This document shows, one piece after another, positions 52,573 through 60,582 of a stretch of DNA of 64,000 nt (its first letter is position 1; every line of letters starts with the position of its first letter). Under the pieces are notes generated by a model that saw nothing but the letters and a program-made list of their open reading frames with translations, was not told the DNA's origin and did no database searches. Both the position numbers and the translations under genes were made by a program. This stretch comes from JAPOXR01 sp964291445 (GTDB lineage Bacteria > Pseudomonadota > Alphaproteobacteria > Rhodobacterales > Rhodobacteraceae), in contig OZ219862.1 in the NCBI GenBank assembly GCA_964291445.2, positions 124,001 through 188,000 on the forward strand, in the 5' to 3' direction.

Positions 52573-53481
52573 TCAGCCAGGCAGCGAGAATCGGTGGCGG
52601 GCGGTGATCGGGTCTTCATGCAACTCGATCTTTTCCCTCGTGTGAAGGTCCAGCAGGTGAGCCATAACGTTTCGTTCGGCGTAGCGGCGCAGTTCGGCAT
52701 GCAAATCCTGGTAGACTGCCGCGGTGATTTGCGTCGCCGTTGCCGGGCCCGGCTGGAGGCAGGCGATGATCGAGGCTTCCCGGGCCAGCCGGTGATCGTA
52801 TTGTGACCGCAATTCCGTCCGGGGATCGATGATCGGCCCGCCATGGCCCGGATAATATGTAGCTTCCGGACGGGCCATCAGTTTCTGCAATGAGCGCATG
52901 TAGGCGCCCATATCGCCATCGGGCGGTGACACCAGAGTCGTCGACCAACCCATCACGTGGTCGCCGGTAAACATGCAGTCTTGCTCCGGCCAGGCAAGGC
53001 ACAAATGGTCGCCGGTATGCCCGGGGGTCCGGATCACCTCGATGGCCCAGTCACTGCCGGCGAGGATTTCCCCGTCAGCCAGCGCCCGGTCGGGGCTGAA
53101 GGTCGGATCCATGCCCTCGCCGCCCCCGAGATCGACGGCGCGGGAAAGAGCCTGCATCGCCGGGGTGCGCGCATCGGCGGCGGGCGGGCCGGCCAGCAAT
53201 TCGGCGCCCGTTGCCGCCGCCAATCTGGGGGCCAACGCGGTGTGGTCGGTATGCGCATGGGTGACCAGGATCTTGCTGATGGCGTTGCCGGTGCCGACCT
53301 CCTCGAGGATCCGGTTGAAGTGCCCGTCATCATCCGGTCCCGGATCGATGACCGCCAGTTCGGTCTTGCCCAGGAGGTAGGTGTTGGTTCCCGAAGCGGT
53401 CATCCTCGAGGGGTTCGGAGCGGTGATGCAGCGCAATCCGGTCGGAAAATGCTGCCGGGCCGGGTCGGGGACCGGGCTCAT
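52573..53481 (-). CDS. MBL-fold metallo-hydrolase (LACTB2/glyoxalase II-like)
   Basis: 302-residue metallo-beta-lactamase-fold hydrolase. Metal-binding THAHTDHTALAPRL at about residue 83, then IRTPGHTGDHLCLAWPEQDC, FTGDHVMGWSTTLVSPPDGD and YYPGHGGPIIDP supply the remaining ligands. The C-terminal winged-helix-like part (GPATATQITAAVYQDLHAEL, then RNVMAHLLDLHTREKIELHE) matches the LACTB2-type subfamily, some of which are RNases. The substrate is unknown. The start is uncertain: ATG 53481 or ATG 53505, neither with a strong ribosome-binding site. Confidence 0.87.
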   Translation of the reverse strand: MSPVPDPARQHFPTGLRCITAPNPSRMTASGTNTYLLGKTELAVIDPGPDDDGHFNRILEEVGTGNAISKILVTHAHTDHTALAPRLAAATGAELLAGPPAADARTPAMQALSRAVDLGGGEGMDPTFSPDRALADGEILAGSDWAIEVIRTPGHTGDHLCLAWPEQDCMFTGDHVMGWSTTLVSPPDGDMGAYMRSLQKLMARPEATYYPGHGGPIIDPRTELRSQYDHRLAREASIIACLQPGPATATQITAAVYQDLHAELRRYAERNVMAHLLDLHTREKIELHEDPITARHRFSLPG

Positions 53482-53710
53482 CCGACCGTTCCACCGACGA
53501 GGCATGGCGGGGCAAGGCTCATGCAGAATTCTTCGAAGCTGCTGGCGTAATCCACGGTTGCGCCCCTTGGGTCGAACGATAGAATTGCATCATGATCGAT
53601 CGAATTTTCGGATACAAGCCCGCCCCGGGAGCTGATTTCCCGCCGCCGCGGCCTGTCGTGGCCGGCCAAGGCGGGCGCGGCACGAATGCCGGCAGATCGT
53701 GAGATTGCGT

Positions 53711-53819
53711 TGTCTCCATTCGGGGGATTTGTCGATCTGCCGCTGCCGTGGAAGGCACCATCAAATCCCCCTGTCTCCATGCGGGGGAGGTGTCGATGAC
53801 AATTGTGCTGGACAAATGA
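53711..53819 (+). repeat. Direct repeat, hairpin and 7-codon ORF upstream of the EnvZ-like kinase
   Basis: Two 26-base direct repeats of TGTCTCCAT-CGGGGGA--TGTCGAT differ at only three positions (53711-53736 and 53772-53797). An exact inverted repeat, GGGGGATTTG (53722-53731) and CAAATCCCCC (53762-53771), folds the space between them. The second repeat ends in GGGGGAGG and an ATG (53796) that opens a seven-codon frame, MTIVLDK then TGA at 53817-53819. The kinase start is 43 bases further. The wider gap 53482-53862 has no other gene I can support. Confidence 0.5.
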
Positions 53820-53862
53820 CTCAACCGGGCCAGGGGGCGGCCGGGTGTCGGGCGGTTGCGAG

Positions 53863-55251
53863 ATGTCGGCGACGTTGAAAGCCATATTTCCCAAGGGACT
53901 CAGGGGGCGTGCAATCCTGATCCTGCTCTTTCCGGTCATCATGCTGCAGTTGATCGTGGCCGCGACCATCATTCAGCGTCATTTTGACCGCGTGACCCGG
54001 CAGATGGTGGCCAATGTCGAGCCGCATGTCCGGCTGGTACTGTCCCGCATCAGCTCCGCATCCGATATCGAGGATGCGATGAATCGCGTCACGCCGATTA
54101 CGGTTCCGGTCAACATGAAGGTCGTCATCGACGCCGCTCCGGAGAGGACCCATACCGACCGGCGCGGGGTGTTCGATCTTTCCGGCAAGGTCGTCATCGA
54201 GGAATTGCGGTCGGCCATACCGAGCATCTCCTCGATCAACCTTCTCGAGGATGATTCCAGCCTCGAGGTCCGGGCAACCACCCCGCATGGCACGGCGGTG
54301 ATCACGCTCCAGCGCGGGGTGGTGTCGCCTTCGAACCCGCACCAGTTGCTGGTCCTGATGGTATTTGCCGGTATCGTCATGACGCTGATTGCCTATGCCT
54401 TCCTGCGCAACCAGCTTCGCCCGATCATCAGGCTAGCCGACGCCTCCAAGGCTTTCGGCCAGGGGCAGCACCTGGCCATTCACGAGGCGGGCGCCACCGA
54501 AGTACGGGAGGCAACGCGTGCCTTCATCGACATGCGTGACCGGATCGAGGAACATCTGGAGCAACGGGCCGAGTTGCTGACCAATATCGGGCATGATCTT
54601 CGCACCCCGCTGACCAGGATACGAATCGGCCTGGAAATGCTGGATGACACGCCGGAGACCAATGCGCTGATCTCCGATGTCAAGAACATGACCTTCATGA
54701 TCAGGGAATTGCTGGACTTCACCCGCGATACCATCGCCGAAAAGCCTGAACTGGTCTCGCCGCTCGAACTGCTTGAGGAGTTGGTGGAAAAATCAACCTA
54801 TGCCGGGCAGGAGATCTTCCTTGTCAATCGAACGGGGCTGGGTCGGCGGCTCCAGGTCCTGGCGCGGCCCACCGCCATGCTCAGGGCCGTTGAAAACCTG
54901 GTCGGAAATGCCGACAACTATGCCGGAAAGTGCCGACTGACCCTGAATTCCGTCCCCGGTATCCTGCAGATCATTGTCGAGGATGATGGTCCGGGCATTC
55001 CGGCCGAGGATCGTGACCGGGCCCTGCGGGCTTTCTCCCGGCTCGATCGTGCCCGCAATCTTGACCGCGGTGAAGGCGTGGGCCTCGGCCTGACCATTGC
55101 CCTTGATGTGGCGGTTCAGCATGGTGGTTCGCTGACGCTGGGATCCAGCGACGATCTTGGTGGCCTCAAGGCAATCCTCATCCTGCCGCTGGCCATGGAT
55201 GACGACGCGGATTCGGGCGAGGATGGTGTTGTGGCGGAAGAGAAGTGGTAG
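53863..55251 (+). CDS. EnvZ-like sensor histidine kinase
   Basis: 462-residue membrane kinase. Two hydrophobic helices (AILILLFPVIMLQLIVAATI at about 17-36; LLVLMVFAGIVMTLIAYAFL at about 167-186) bracket a ~130-residue periplasmic domain. HAMP follows (LRPIIRLADASKAFGQGQHL), then the phosphoacceptor LTNIGHDLRTPLTRIRIGLE (His about 244), and ATPase motifs LVGNADNYAGK, DDGPGIPAEDRDRALRAFSR and GVGLGLTIA. The architecture is that of EnvZ. The cognate OmpR-type regulator, normally upstream, is not here. Start ATG 53863 was chosen; the frame is open to 53803. Its stop codon lies inside a convergent tRNA gene. Confidence 0.92.
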   Translation: MSATLKAIFPKGLRGRAILILLFPVIMLQLIVAATIIQRHFDRVTRQMVANVEPHVRLVLSRISSASDIEDAMNRVTPITVPVNMKVVIDAAPERTHTDRRGVFDLSGKVVIEELRSAIPSISSINLLEDDSSLEVRATTPHGTAVITLQRGVVSPSNPHQLLVLMVFAGIVMTLIAYAFLRNQLRPIIRLADASKAFGQGQHLAIHEAGATEVREATRAFIDMRDRIEEHLEQRAELLTNIGHDLRTPLTRIRIGLEMLDDTPETNALISDVKNMTFMIRELLDFTRDTIAEKPELVSPLELLEELVEKSTYAGQEIFLVNRTGLGRRLQVLARPTAMLRAVENLVGNADNYAGKCRLTLNSVPGILQIIVEDDGPGIPAEDRDRALRAFSRLDRARNLDRGEGVGLGLTIALDVAVQHGGSLTLGSSDDLGGLKAILILPLAMDDDADSGEDGVVAEEKW

Positions 55252-55322
55252 GCCCGGAGGGACTCGAACCCCCAACCTAAGCGTTATGAGCGCTCAGCTC
55301 TAACCAATTGAGCTACGGGCCC
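55246..55322 (-). tRNA. tRNA with CAT anticodon (Ile2 or elongator Met)
   Basis: 77-base cloverleaf on the minus strand: acceptor GGGCCCG/CGGGCCT (first pair G-U), discriminator A, encoded CCA, anticodon stem GAGCG/CGCTT around CTCATAA (anticodon CAT), T-loop GGTTCGAGTCC. CAT can mean elongator Met or, after lysidine modification by TilS, Ile for AUA codons. The overall sequence seems closer to alphaproteobacterial tRNA-Ile2, but I cannot settle it. Its 3' end overlaps the stop of the convergent kinase gene by six bases. Confidence 0.9.
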
Positions 55323-55504
55323 TTTCCTCTCTGCAGTATGGCCAGTTCCTGTCGAGGTCAAGCCAGGCGCCGGATCGGCCAAGGCGTGTGGCCCAACCGG
55401 CAGGCTGGCTTTGCCGGCGACTCCTGAATCGGCTGATGGCGGATCGGCTGGCGGTGATCGCCGGGTTGCGGCCAGCCAGGGGCTGGCTCCGGTCTGGCTG
55501 CATG

Positions 55505-55924
55505 TCAGCCGGTGATTTCGGTCTCGGAAAAGAAGAAGGCGATCTCCCTGGCCGCCGTCTCCGGGCTGTCCGAGCCATGCACCGAGTTTTCAGTCAGGGA
55601 CACGGCAAAATCCTTGCGTATGGTTCCGGTATCGGCATCGGCAGGGTTGGTTGCCCCCATGACCGTCCGGTTGTGGAGAACGGCGCCGTCCCTTTCCAGC
55701 ACCTGCACGACCACGGGTCCCGAAATCATGAATTCGCACAACTCGTCAAAGAATGGCCGCTCCCGGTGGACATCATAGAACTGTTCTGCCTGGTTTCGTG
55801 TCAGCCGGATGCGTTTCTGCGCAACGACTGCCAACCCCGACTCTTCCAGCCGGGCAATGATACTCCCCGTCAGGTTGCGTCGGGTCGCGTCGGGCTTGAT
55901 GATGGAAAGGGTGCGTTCGGCCAC
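55505..55924 (-). CDS. ndk: Nucleoside diphosphate kinase
   Basis: Balances NTP pools by phosphotransfer through a histidine, 139 residues, starting at GTG. LSIIKPDATRRNLTGSIIAR at the N-terminus, GPVVVQVLERDGAVLHNRTV, MGATNPADADTGTIRKDFAV and the catalytic His in ENSVHGSDSPETAAREIAFF are all canonical. It stands downstream of holC/pepA on the same strand, with a 112-base gap. Confidence 0.96.
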   Translation of the reverse strand: MAERTLSIIKPDATRRNLTGSIIARLEESGLAVVAQKRIRLTRNQAEQFYDVHRERPFFDELCEFMISGPVVVQVLERDGAVLHNRTVMGATNPADADTGTIRKDFAVSLTENSVHGSDSPETAAREIAFFFSETEITG

Positions 55925-56036
55925 TGGGATTCACCGTGTTGCTTGAGGGTTGACTGTCTGAACGGCACCGCCACTACATCCGCCATTGCCGGTTTGCAAC
56001 CACTGCCGGCAAGGCGTCGGGGCGATGCCGGCCTCC

Positions 56037-56513
56037 TCAGTTCTGGTCGGGGAGGTTTTCAGATGCCTTCAGGCTCCAGCCGTCATCGGAATGTTCCCAG
56101 TACCTGATCGGCGAGCCGCCGGCCTTCAGTTGTTTCCACAGCCTTCGGGCATCGGACAGGTCTTCGGGGTTGCCACCGTCGAACAGCACCGCAACCCTGC
56201 GGAACTCGCCGATCTCGCCCGGATCAAGGTCGAATGTGCGATACAATACCAGCGCATCCGGCCGATTTGCCGAATTGCGTCCAGTTGCCAGCAGGACCGG
56301 CTGGTCCTCGTCGAAGTCGCCGCCAGCCATGGCGTGTGGCAGGAACCCGTTCTGCGGCACCCGCCACAGGGCGTCATCCACCTCCCGGGCCTGGCTCTCC
56401 GACCGGCATCTCAGCGCCACCCGCCAGCCTTCCTGTCGGGACCGGGACAGGACCGACCGCAGGGTTGCCTCGCCGTTGCGGCGTCCGACCTGGTAGAAAA
56501 AGGTTTCACCCAC
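56037..56513 (-). CDS. holC: DNA polymerase III chi subunit
   Basis: Clamp-loader accessory that links DNA polymerase III to SSB, 158 residues. Family wording: FYQVGRRNGEATLRSVLSRS, EVDDALWRVPQNGFLPHAMA (the W-x(n)-FLPH motif) and QPVLLATGRNSANRPDALVL, then VAVLFDGGNPEDLSDARRLW. Start GTG 56513 overlaps the pepA stop; a TTG at 56522 is an alternative. pepA-holC order is widespread in proteobacteria. Confidence 0.92.
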   Translation of the reverse strand: MGETFFYQVGRRNGEATLRSVLSRSRQEGWRVALRCRSESQAREVDDALWRVPQNGFLPHAMAGGDFDEDQPVLLATGRNSANRPDALVLYRTFDLDPGEIGEFRRVAVLFDGGNPEDLSDARRLWKQLKAGGSPIRYWEHSDDGWSLKASENLPDQN

Positions 56514-57978
56514 CCGTTTCAAACCTCGTCCTGATCAACCTGTCGATGGCGCGCACGCCCCAGCCGGTGCCGCCCTTGGGCGAGACGCCGTCTGCCGACC
56601 CCGAATAGGCCACGCCGGCGATGTCCATGTGCATCCAGGGAATCTCCGGCTTGACGAATCGTTTGAGGAACTGGGCGGCGGTTATCGCCCCTGCCCCCCT
56701 GCCGCCGACATTCTGGATATCGGCAACCCGGGATTTGAGCAGCTTGTCATACGGATCATGCAGCGGCATTCGCCAGCAGAGCTCGTCCTCGTGATCGGCC
56801 GCCGCCCGGAAATCGGCAAAGAACTCGTCATCATTGGCAAACACGCCTGCCAGGTCATTGCCGAGGCCGACGATAATGGCGCCGGTCAGGGTGGCAAGGT
56901 CGATCATGGCTGACGGGCCGTAGGTCTGCTGCGCATACCAGAGCAGGTCGGCGAGTACCAGGCGGCCTTCGGCGTCGGTATTGGTGACCTCGACCGTGTC
57001 GCCCTTCATGGTCTTCACGACATCACCCGGTCGCTGGGCGTTGCCGCCGGGCATGTTTTCGACCAGGCCAAGCAGGCCGACCACATTGGCCTTTGCCTTC
57101 CTGCGCGCCAGCGTCTGCATGACGCCGGCAACCACCGCCGAGCCGGCCATGTCCATGGTCATCTCTTCCATCTTGGCGGCCGGCTTCAACGAGATTCCGC
57201 CGGTGTCGAACACCACCCCCTTGCCAATCAGCGCCAATGGCGGACCCGATGCATTCTTCCACTCGATGACGGCAGCCCTGGACGGGGTGGTCGAGGCGGC
57301 GCCAACTGCCAGCAATGCACCCATGCCGAGCTCCCGCAGCCGATCTTCATCCATGATGGTCACCGACAGCCCGTCCTCCCGAAGTATTTCCATCCGCCGC
57401 GCGTATTCGGTTGTAGACAGGACATTTGCCGGTTCATTGACGAGGTCTCTTGCTGCATGGACGCCGCCAACTGCCGCGGCCAGATCCCGGTAGGCATCTT
57501 CGGCGGCGCCCGGCTGATCGGCCATGATCGTTACCATGTCGCCTGCGCCCTTCCCGTCATCGCCGGAGGTTCGGTGCCGGTCAAAGGTATAGCTGCGCAA
57601 GGCAATTCCCTCGGCGAGGTTTCCGATCCGCTCGAGCCTGCCGGCCAGGACCAGCAACCCGGACTTGCCGGCGCTGGCGGCAATTCCGGCGCCGGCCTTC
57701 CTGGTCTCGGCCGCGGTTGCTCCCGCCGGCAACTTGACCAGGACCAGCGAATCGGCAGCGCTGCCATGCGGGTAGAGGATCTTCCGGCACTCGGCAGTCT
57801 TGAGCTTCGAGAATTCGCTGCTGGCGGCAAACCGGCCGATCTGTTCCCGAAAGAGGTCTGCCCGGCCGCAGGACGTTTCCTTGCCATCCGGTGATACCAG
57901 GACCGCAACGGTGCCGGCAAAATTGCCGGCCCGGTCAAGGTCAAGGGCTGCAAAATCTATCCGTGGTGATGTCGTCAC
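56506..57978 (-). CDS. pepA: Leucyl aminopeptidase (M17)
   Basis: Cytosolic dinuclear-metal aminopeptidase, 490 residues from GTG 57978. The C-terminal catalytic domain shows LIGKGVVFDTGGISLKPAAK, then MEEMTMDMAGSAVVAGVMQT and the hallmark NTDAEGRLVLADLLWYAQQT, followed by MIDLATLTGAIIVGLGNDLA. Metal ligands Lys, Asp and Glu are in place. The frame is open to 58257, but the extra residues are not family-like, and AGGA lies 7 bases ahead of the GTG. It overlaps holC by eight bases and is divergent from lptF across about 300 bases, which hold no gene. Confidence 0.94.
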   Translation of the reverse strand: MTTSPRIDFAALDLDRAGNFAGTVAVLVSPDGKETSCGRADLFREQIGRFAASSEFSKLKTAECRKILYPHGSAADSLVLVKLPAGATAAETRKAGAGIAASAGKSGLLVLAGRLERIGNLAEGIALRSYTFDRHRTSGDDGKGAGDMVTIMADQPGAAEDAYRDLAAAVGGVHAARDLVNEPANVLSTTEYARRMEILREDGLSVTIMDEDRLRELGMGALLAVGAASTTPSRAAVIEWKNASGPPLALIGKGVVFDTGGISLKPAAKMEEMTMDMAGSAVVAGVMQTLARRKAKANVVGLLGLVENMPGGNAQRPGDVVKTMKGDTVEVTNTDAEGRLVLADLLWYAQQTYGPSAMIDLATLTGAIIVGLGNDLAGVFANDDEFFADFRAAADHEDELCWRMPLHDPYDKLLKSRVADIQNVGGRGAGAITAAQFLKRFVKPEIPWMHMDIAGVAYSGSADGVSPKGGTGWGVRAIDRLIRTRFETGG

Positions 57979-58276
57979 TGCGCAATCCTGACAAGTTCCA
58001 AATCTGCTGCGTGCATAAGCCCCGGCGCCGGCAATTTCCAGTTGCTTTCCAACCTGCTGCCGGTTCAGGCCGGAACCCCTGCCCCGGGGCATTGCCGCCC
58101 CTTCTCGTTCGCTGCCCCCGCCGCCGCCTTGCCGGGCCGACGAGCCGGGCTTTCCCAGCCAATCGGCACCCTGACCATCCCCGGGATACAGCCGATGGTC
58201 AGGATTTTCCCTACATATTCGCCGCCGATAATGGTAGGCGTGAAGGAGCCTGTGCAAGGCTTCCGGGGGAAGGCAG

Positions 58277-59416
58277 ATACTTACACGGTTCGATATCTAC
58301 ATATGTCTTCGCAGTCTGAAACTGCTGGTGATGCTCATGGCGATATTCGTGGGCATCAACTGGATTCAACTGGCTGTCGAGGCGGTTGAGGGGCTGGTTT
58401 CCGGCGGTCAGTCCGGATGGGGTGTCATCGAGTACATACTTCTGCTCTTCCCGCTGTCGATTTCGAATGCGGTGGCACTGTCGGCATTCTTTGCCCTGAC
58501 CTACCTGTTTTTCCGCCTGAATTCCGACCGTGAGATCATCGCCGTGAACTGCGCCGGCATGGATCCGGTGCAGGTGATCAGGCCGTTTTTCCTGGTCGGT
58601 GTGCTGGTATCGGCGCTGCTGGCATTGCTGGAACATGTCATCGTTCCGCTGAGCGAGTCGCGGGCCACCGAGATTGCGACCATGATCCAGCATGACCTGA
58701 CCAATGTCCGGATCACCTCGGGTCAGTTCCTGTTTCCGGTGAAGGGTGTGGCGGTCTTCGTTGGCAAGATTGGCGAGGATGGCGGATTGCAGAATGTCTT
58801 CATCCATGATGCCAGGGCCGACAACAGGGAGCGCACATATTATTCCGAGGAAGCGACGCTGGGGCAAGGCGAGTCCGGCCTGGTCCTGGAGTTGACTTCC
58901 GGCCATGCCGAGGAATGGGACGCGACGGCGGCGGAGATCAAGGTCCTGGCCTTTGAAACCATTCGCTTCAACCTCGCCCGCGAGAACGAACCGGAACAGG
59001 CCGGTGACCGGAGTATCAGGTACCGGTCAAGCCTGGACCTGGTGGCGGCGTGGCTGGCCCCTCCGGCGGATGGCGCCGACCACTCCCGCAGCTACGCCAT
59101 CGAGATCAACAGCAGGTTCTTTGATGCGCTCCGGGCTCTGGTTTATCCAGTGCTGGGGGTCATGATGCTGGTGGCTGCGGAGACCTTCAGGTTTCAGCGT
59201 CATATCGCTTTCGTGCCAGCCATCCTGGCCGTCATCGTCATGCATGTGTTCAGCCAGTATCTGGAAGATATTGTCAAGGCTGGCGGCCCGCCGGTGGCAC
59301 TGCTCCATTTGTCGCATGTCATCGCCTTGCTGCTGGCCGGCCTGCTCCTGCACTGGGCACGATCACCGAACCCGCGGGTGGTGCAAATGCTCAGCCATTC
59401 GAGGCATTTGCGATGA
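58277..59416 (+). CDS. lptF: LPS export permease LptF, start at ATA
   Basis: Inner-membrane half of the LptB2FG transporter that extracts lipopolysaccharide, 379 residues from the chosen start. The N-terminus in this frame, LTRFDIYICLRSLKLLVML, is the usual LptF opening; helices follow, then FFALTYLFFRLNSDREIIAV and a periplasmic jellyroll-like segment. After the TGA at 58247-58249 region the frame has no ATG, GTG or TTG before a GTG at 58328, which would delete the first conserved segment and part of helix 1. ATA at 58277-58279 follows GGGGGAAGG (58265-58273) and reaches the family N-terminus. I take ATA as the start; a miscalled ATG is the alternative. It overlaps lptG by four bases. Confidence 0.85.
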   Translation: MLTRFDIYICLRSLKLLVMLMAIFVGINWIQLAVEAVEGLVSGGQSGWGVIEYILLLFPLSISNAVALSAFFALTYLFFRLNSDREIIAVNCAGMDPVQVIRPFFLVGVLVSALLALLEHVIVPLSESRATEIATMIQHDLTNVRITSGQFLFPVKGVAVFVGKIGEDGGLQNVFIHDARADNRERTYYSEEATLGQGESGLVLELTSGHAEEWDATAAEIKVLAFETIRFNLARENEPEQAGDRSIRYRSSLDLVAAWLAPPADGADHSRSYAIEINSRFFDALRALVYPVLGVMMLVAAETFRFQRHIAFVPAILAVIVMHVFSQYLEDIVKAGGPPVALLHLSHVIALLLAGLLLHWARSPNPRVVQMLSHSRHLR

Positions 59417-60576
59417 TCCTGGGCAGCTACCTGGCGCAGCGATACCTGGCGGCATTTGGCGGGGTGGCCCTGGGAATCTCCATTCTCTATTTTCTTGTCG
59501 AGATCGAGAGCCATGTCAGCTCGTACCGGAATGACGGTTTTTCGGCGCTGGAACTGGTCGGGCTGACAATCCTGAAGACGCCGCAATCGATCTACTCGAT
59601 TCTGCCAGCCATTGCCGGGCTGGCGGCGCTGTGGATGTCGCTTCGGCTGTCATCAACCAGCCAGATGCCGGTGATCCGGGCGGCTGGCAAGTCCGGGCTA
59701 TCGACGCTGCTGGTTCCGGCGGCGACAGCATTCATGATCGGGGTCGTCGCCATCGCCGCGGTCAACCCGCTGATTGCGATCATGGTCAAGAAACATGGTG
59801 AGTTGGTCAGCAGGGAGACGCAGCCCGACCGGCAGATCTATATCGAGGAGGGAGGCCTAGCCTGGCTCAGGCAGGTCATCAATGACCGGCAGACCGTGGT
59901 CCGTGCCTCGAGAACGGTTGGCGGCACCCTGTTCGAGGATGTTCATATCTTCGTATTCGACCAGGACGGGCAGCCGATTCGGCGTATGCATGCGGCATCG
60001 GCCGAACTGGTTGACGACGTGTCGAGGAAGACCGAGATCATCCCGTATTCGGCGCATTCGCAGCCGATCACCTCCGGCAAGTCGGGTTTTTGCCTGTACG
60101 GGGTGCGCAGTTGGAATCATGCCGAAGACCTGGAGGAGTTGTCGACCGACCCGTCGGTCATCAATGTCGACTGCCTGCCGACGGTGCTGACACCGGCGCA
60201 AATCCGCGAGGCGCTGGGGCCTCCGGGTTCGCTGCCATTCTGGACCCTTCGCTCGCGGATTGGCTGGCTGGACGAGGCCGGGTTCTCGTCCCTGCGCCAC
60301 CAGGTGCATTTTCATGTGGAGATCGCCAAGCCGATCCTGCTGGCTGCCATGGTGTTGCTCGGCGGCTGCCTGACCCTTCGCCCGGCCCGTCTGGCAAACA
60401 TGGCGGCGATGGTGACAATTTCGCTGGTGCTGATTCTCGGCGCCATCGTGCTGGGTGATTTTGCCCGGGTGCTTGGCGAGGGGCAGGAAGTGTCTGCCCA
60501 GATCGCGGCATGGTTTCCTCCGCTGGTGGTACTGGTATTGTCGCTTGGCCTCCTGCTGTACCTTGAAGACGGGTAA
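59413..60576 (+). CDS. lptG: LPS export permease LptG
   Basis: Partner of LptF, 387 residues. N-terminal MILGSYLAQRYLAAFGGVAL then FLVEIESHVSSYRNDGFSAL; two blocks of helices surround a periplasmic domain. The last block is KPILLAAMVLLGGCLTLRPA and VSAQIAAWFPPLVVLVLSLG. The ATG overlaps the lptF TGA (ATGA). Family LptG often lists LPxxLP-like motifs in the second helix region; here it is IYSILPAIAGLAALWMSL. lptD follows after 6 bases. Confidence 0.92.
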   Translation: MILGSYLAQRYLAAFGGVALGISILYFLVEIESHVSSYRNDGFSALELVGLTILKTPQSIYSILPAIAGLAALWMSLRLSSTSQMPVIRAAGKSGLSTLLVPAATAFMIGVVAIAAVNPLIAIMVKKHGELVSRETQPDRQIYIEEGGLAWLRQVINDRQTVVRASRTVGGTLFEDVHIFVFDQDGQPIRRMHAASAELVDDVSRKTEIIPYSAHSQPITSGKSGFCLYGVRSWNHAEDLEELSTDPSVINVDCLPTVLTPAQIREALGPPGSLPFWTLRSRIGWLDEAGFSSLRHQVHFHVEIAKPILLAAMVLLGGCLTLRPARLANMAAMVTISLVLILGAIVLGDFARVLGEGQEVSAQIAAWFPPLVVLVLSLGLLLYLEDG

Positions 60577-60582
60577 CGTGAA

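Noticed and set aside
53591..53701. 36-codon plus-strand ORF beginning MIDRIFGYKPAPG
   Set aside because: Short, Gly/Pro/Arg-rich tail, no domain and no ribosome-binding site; probably chance.
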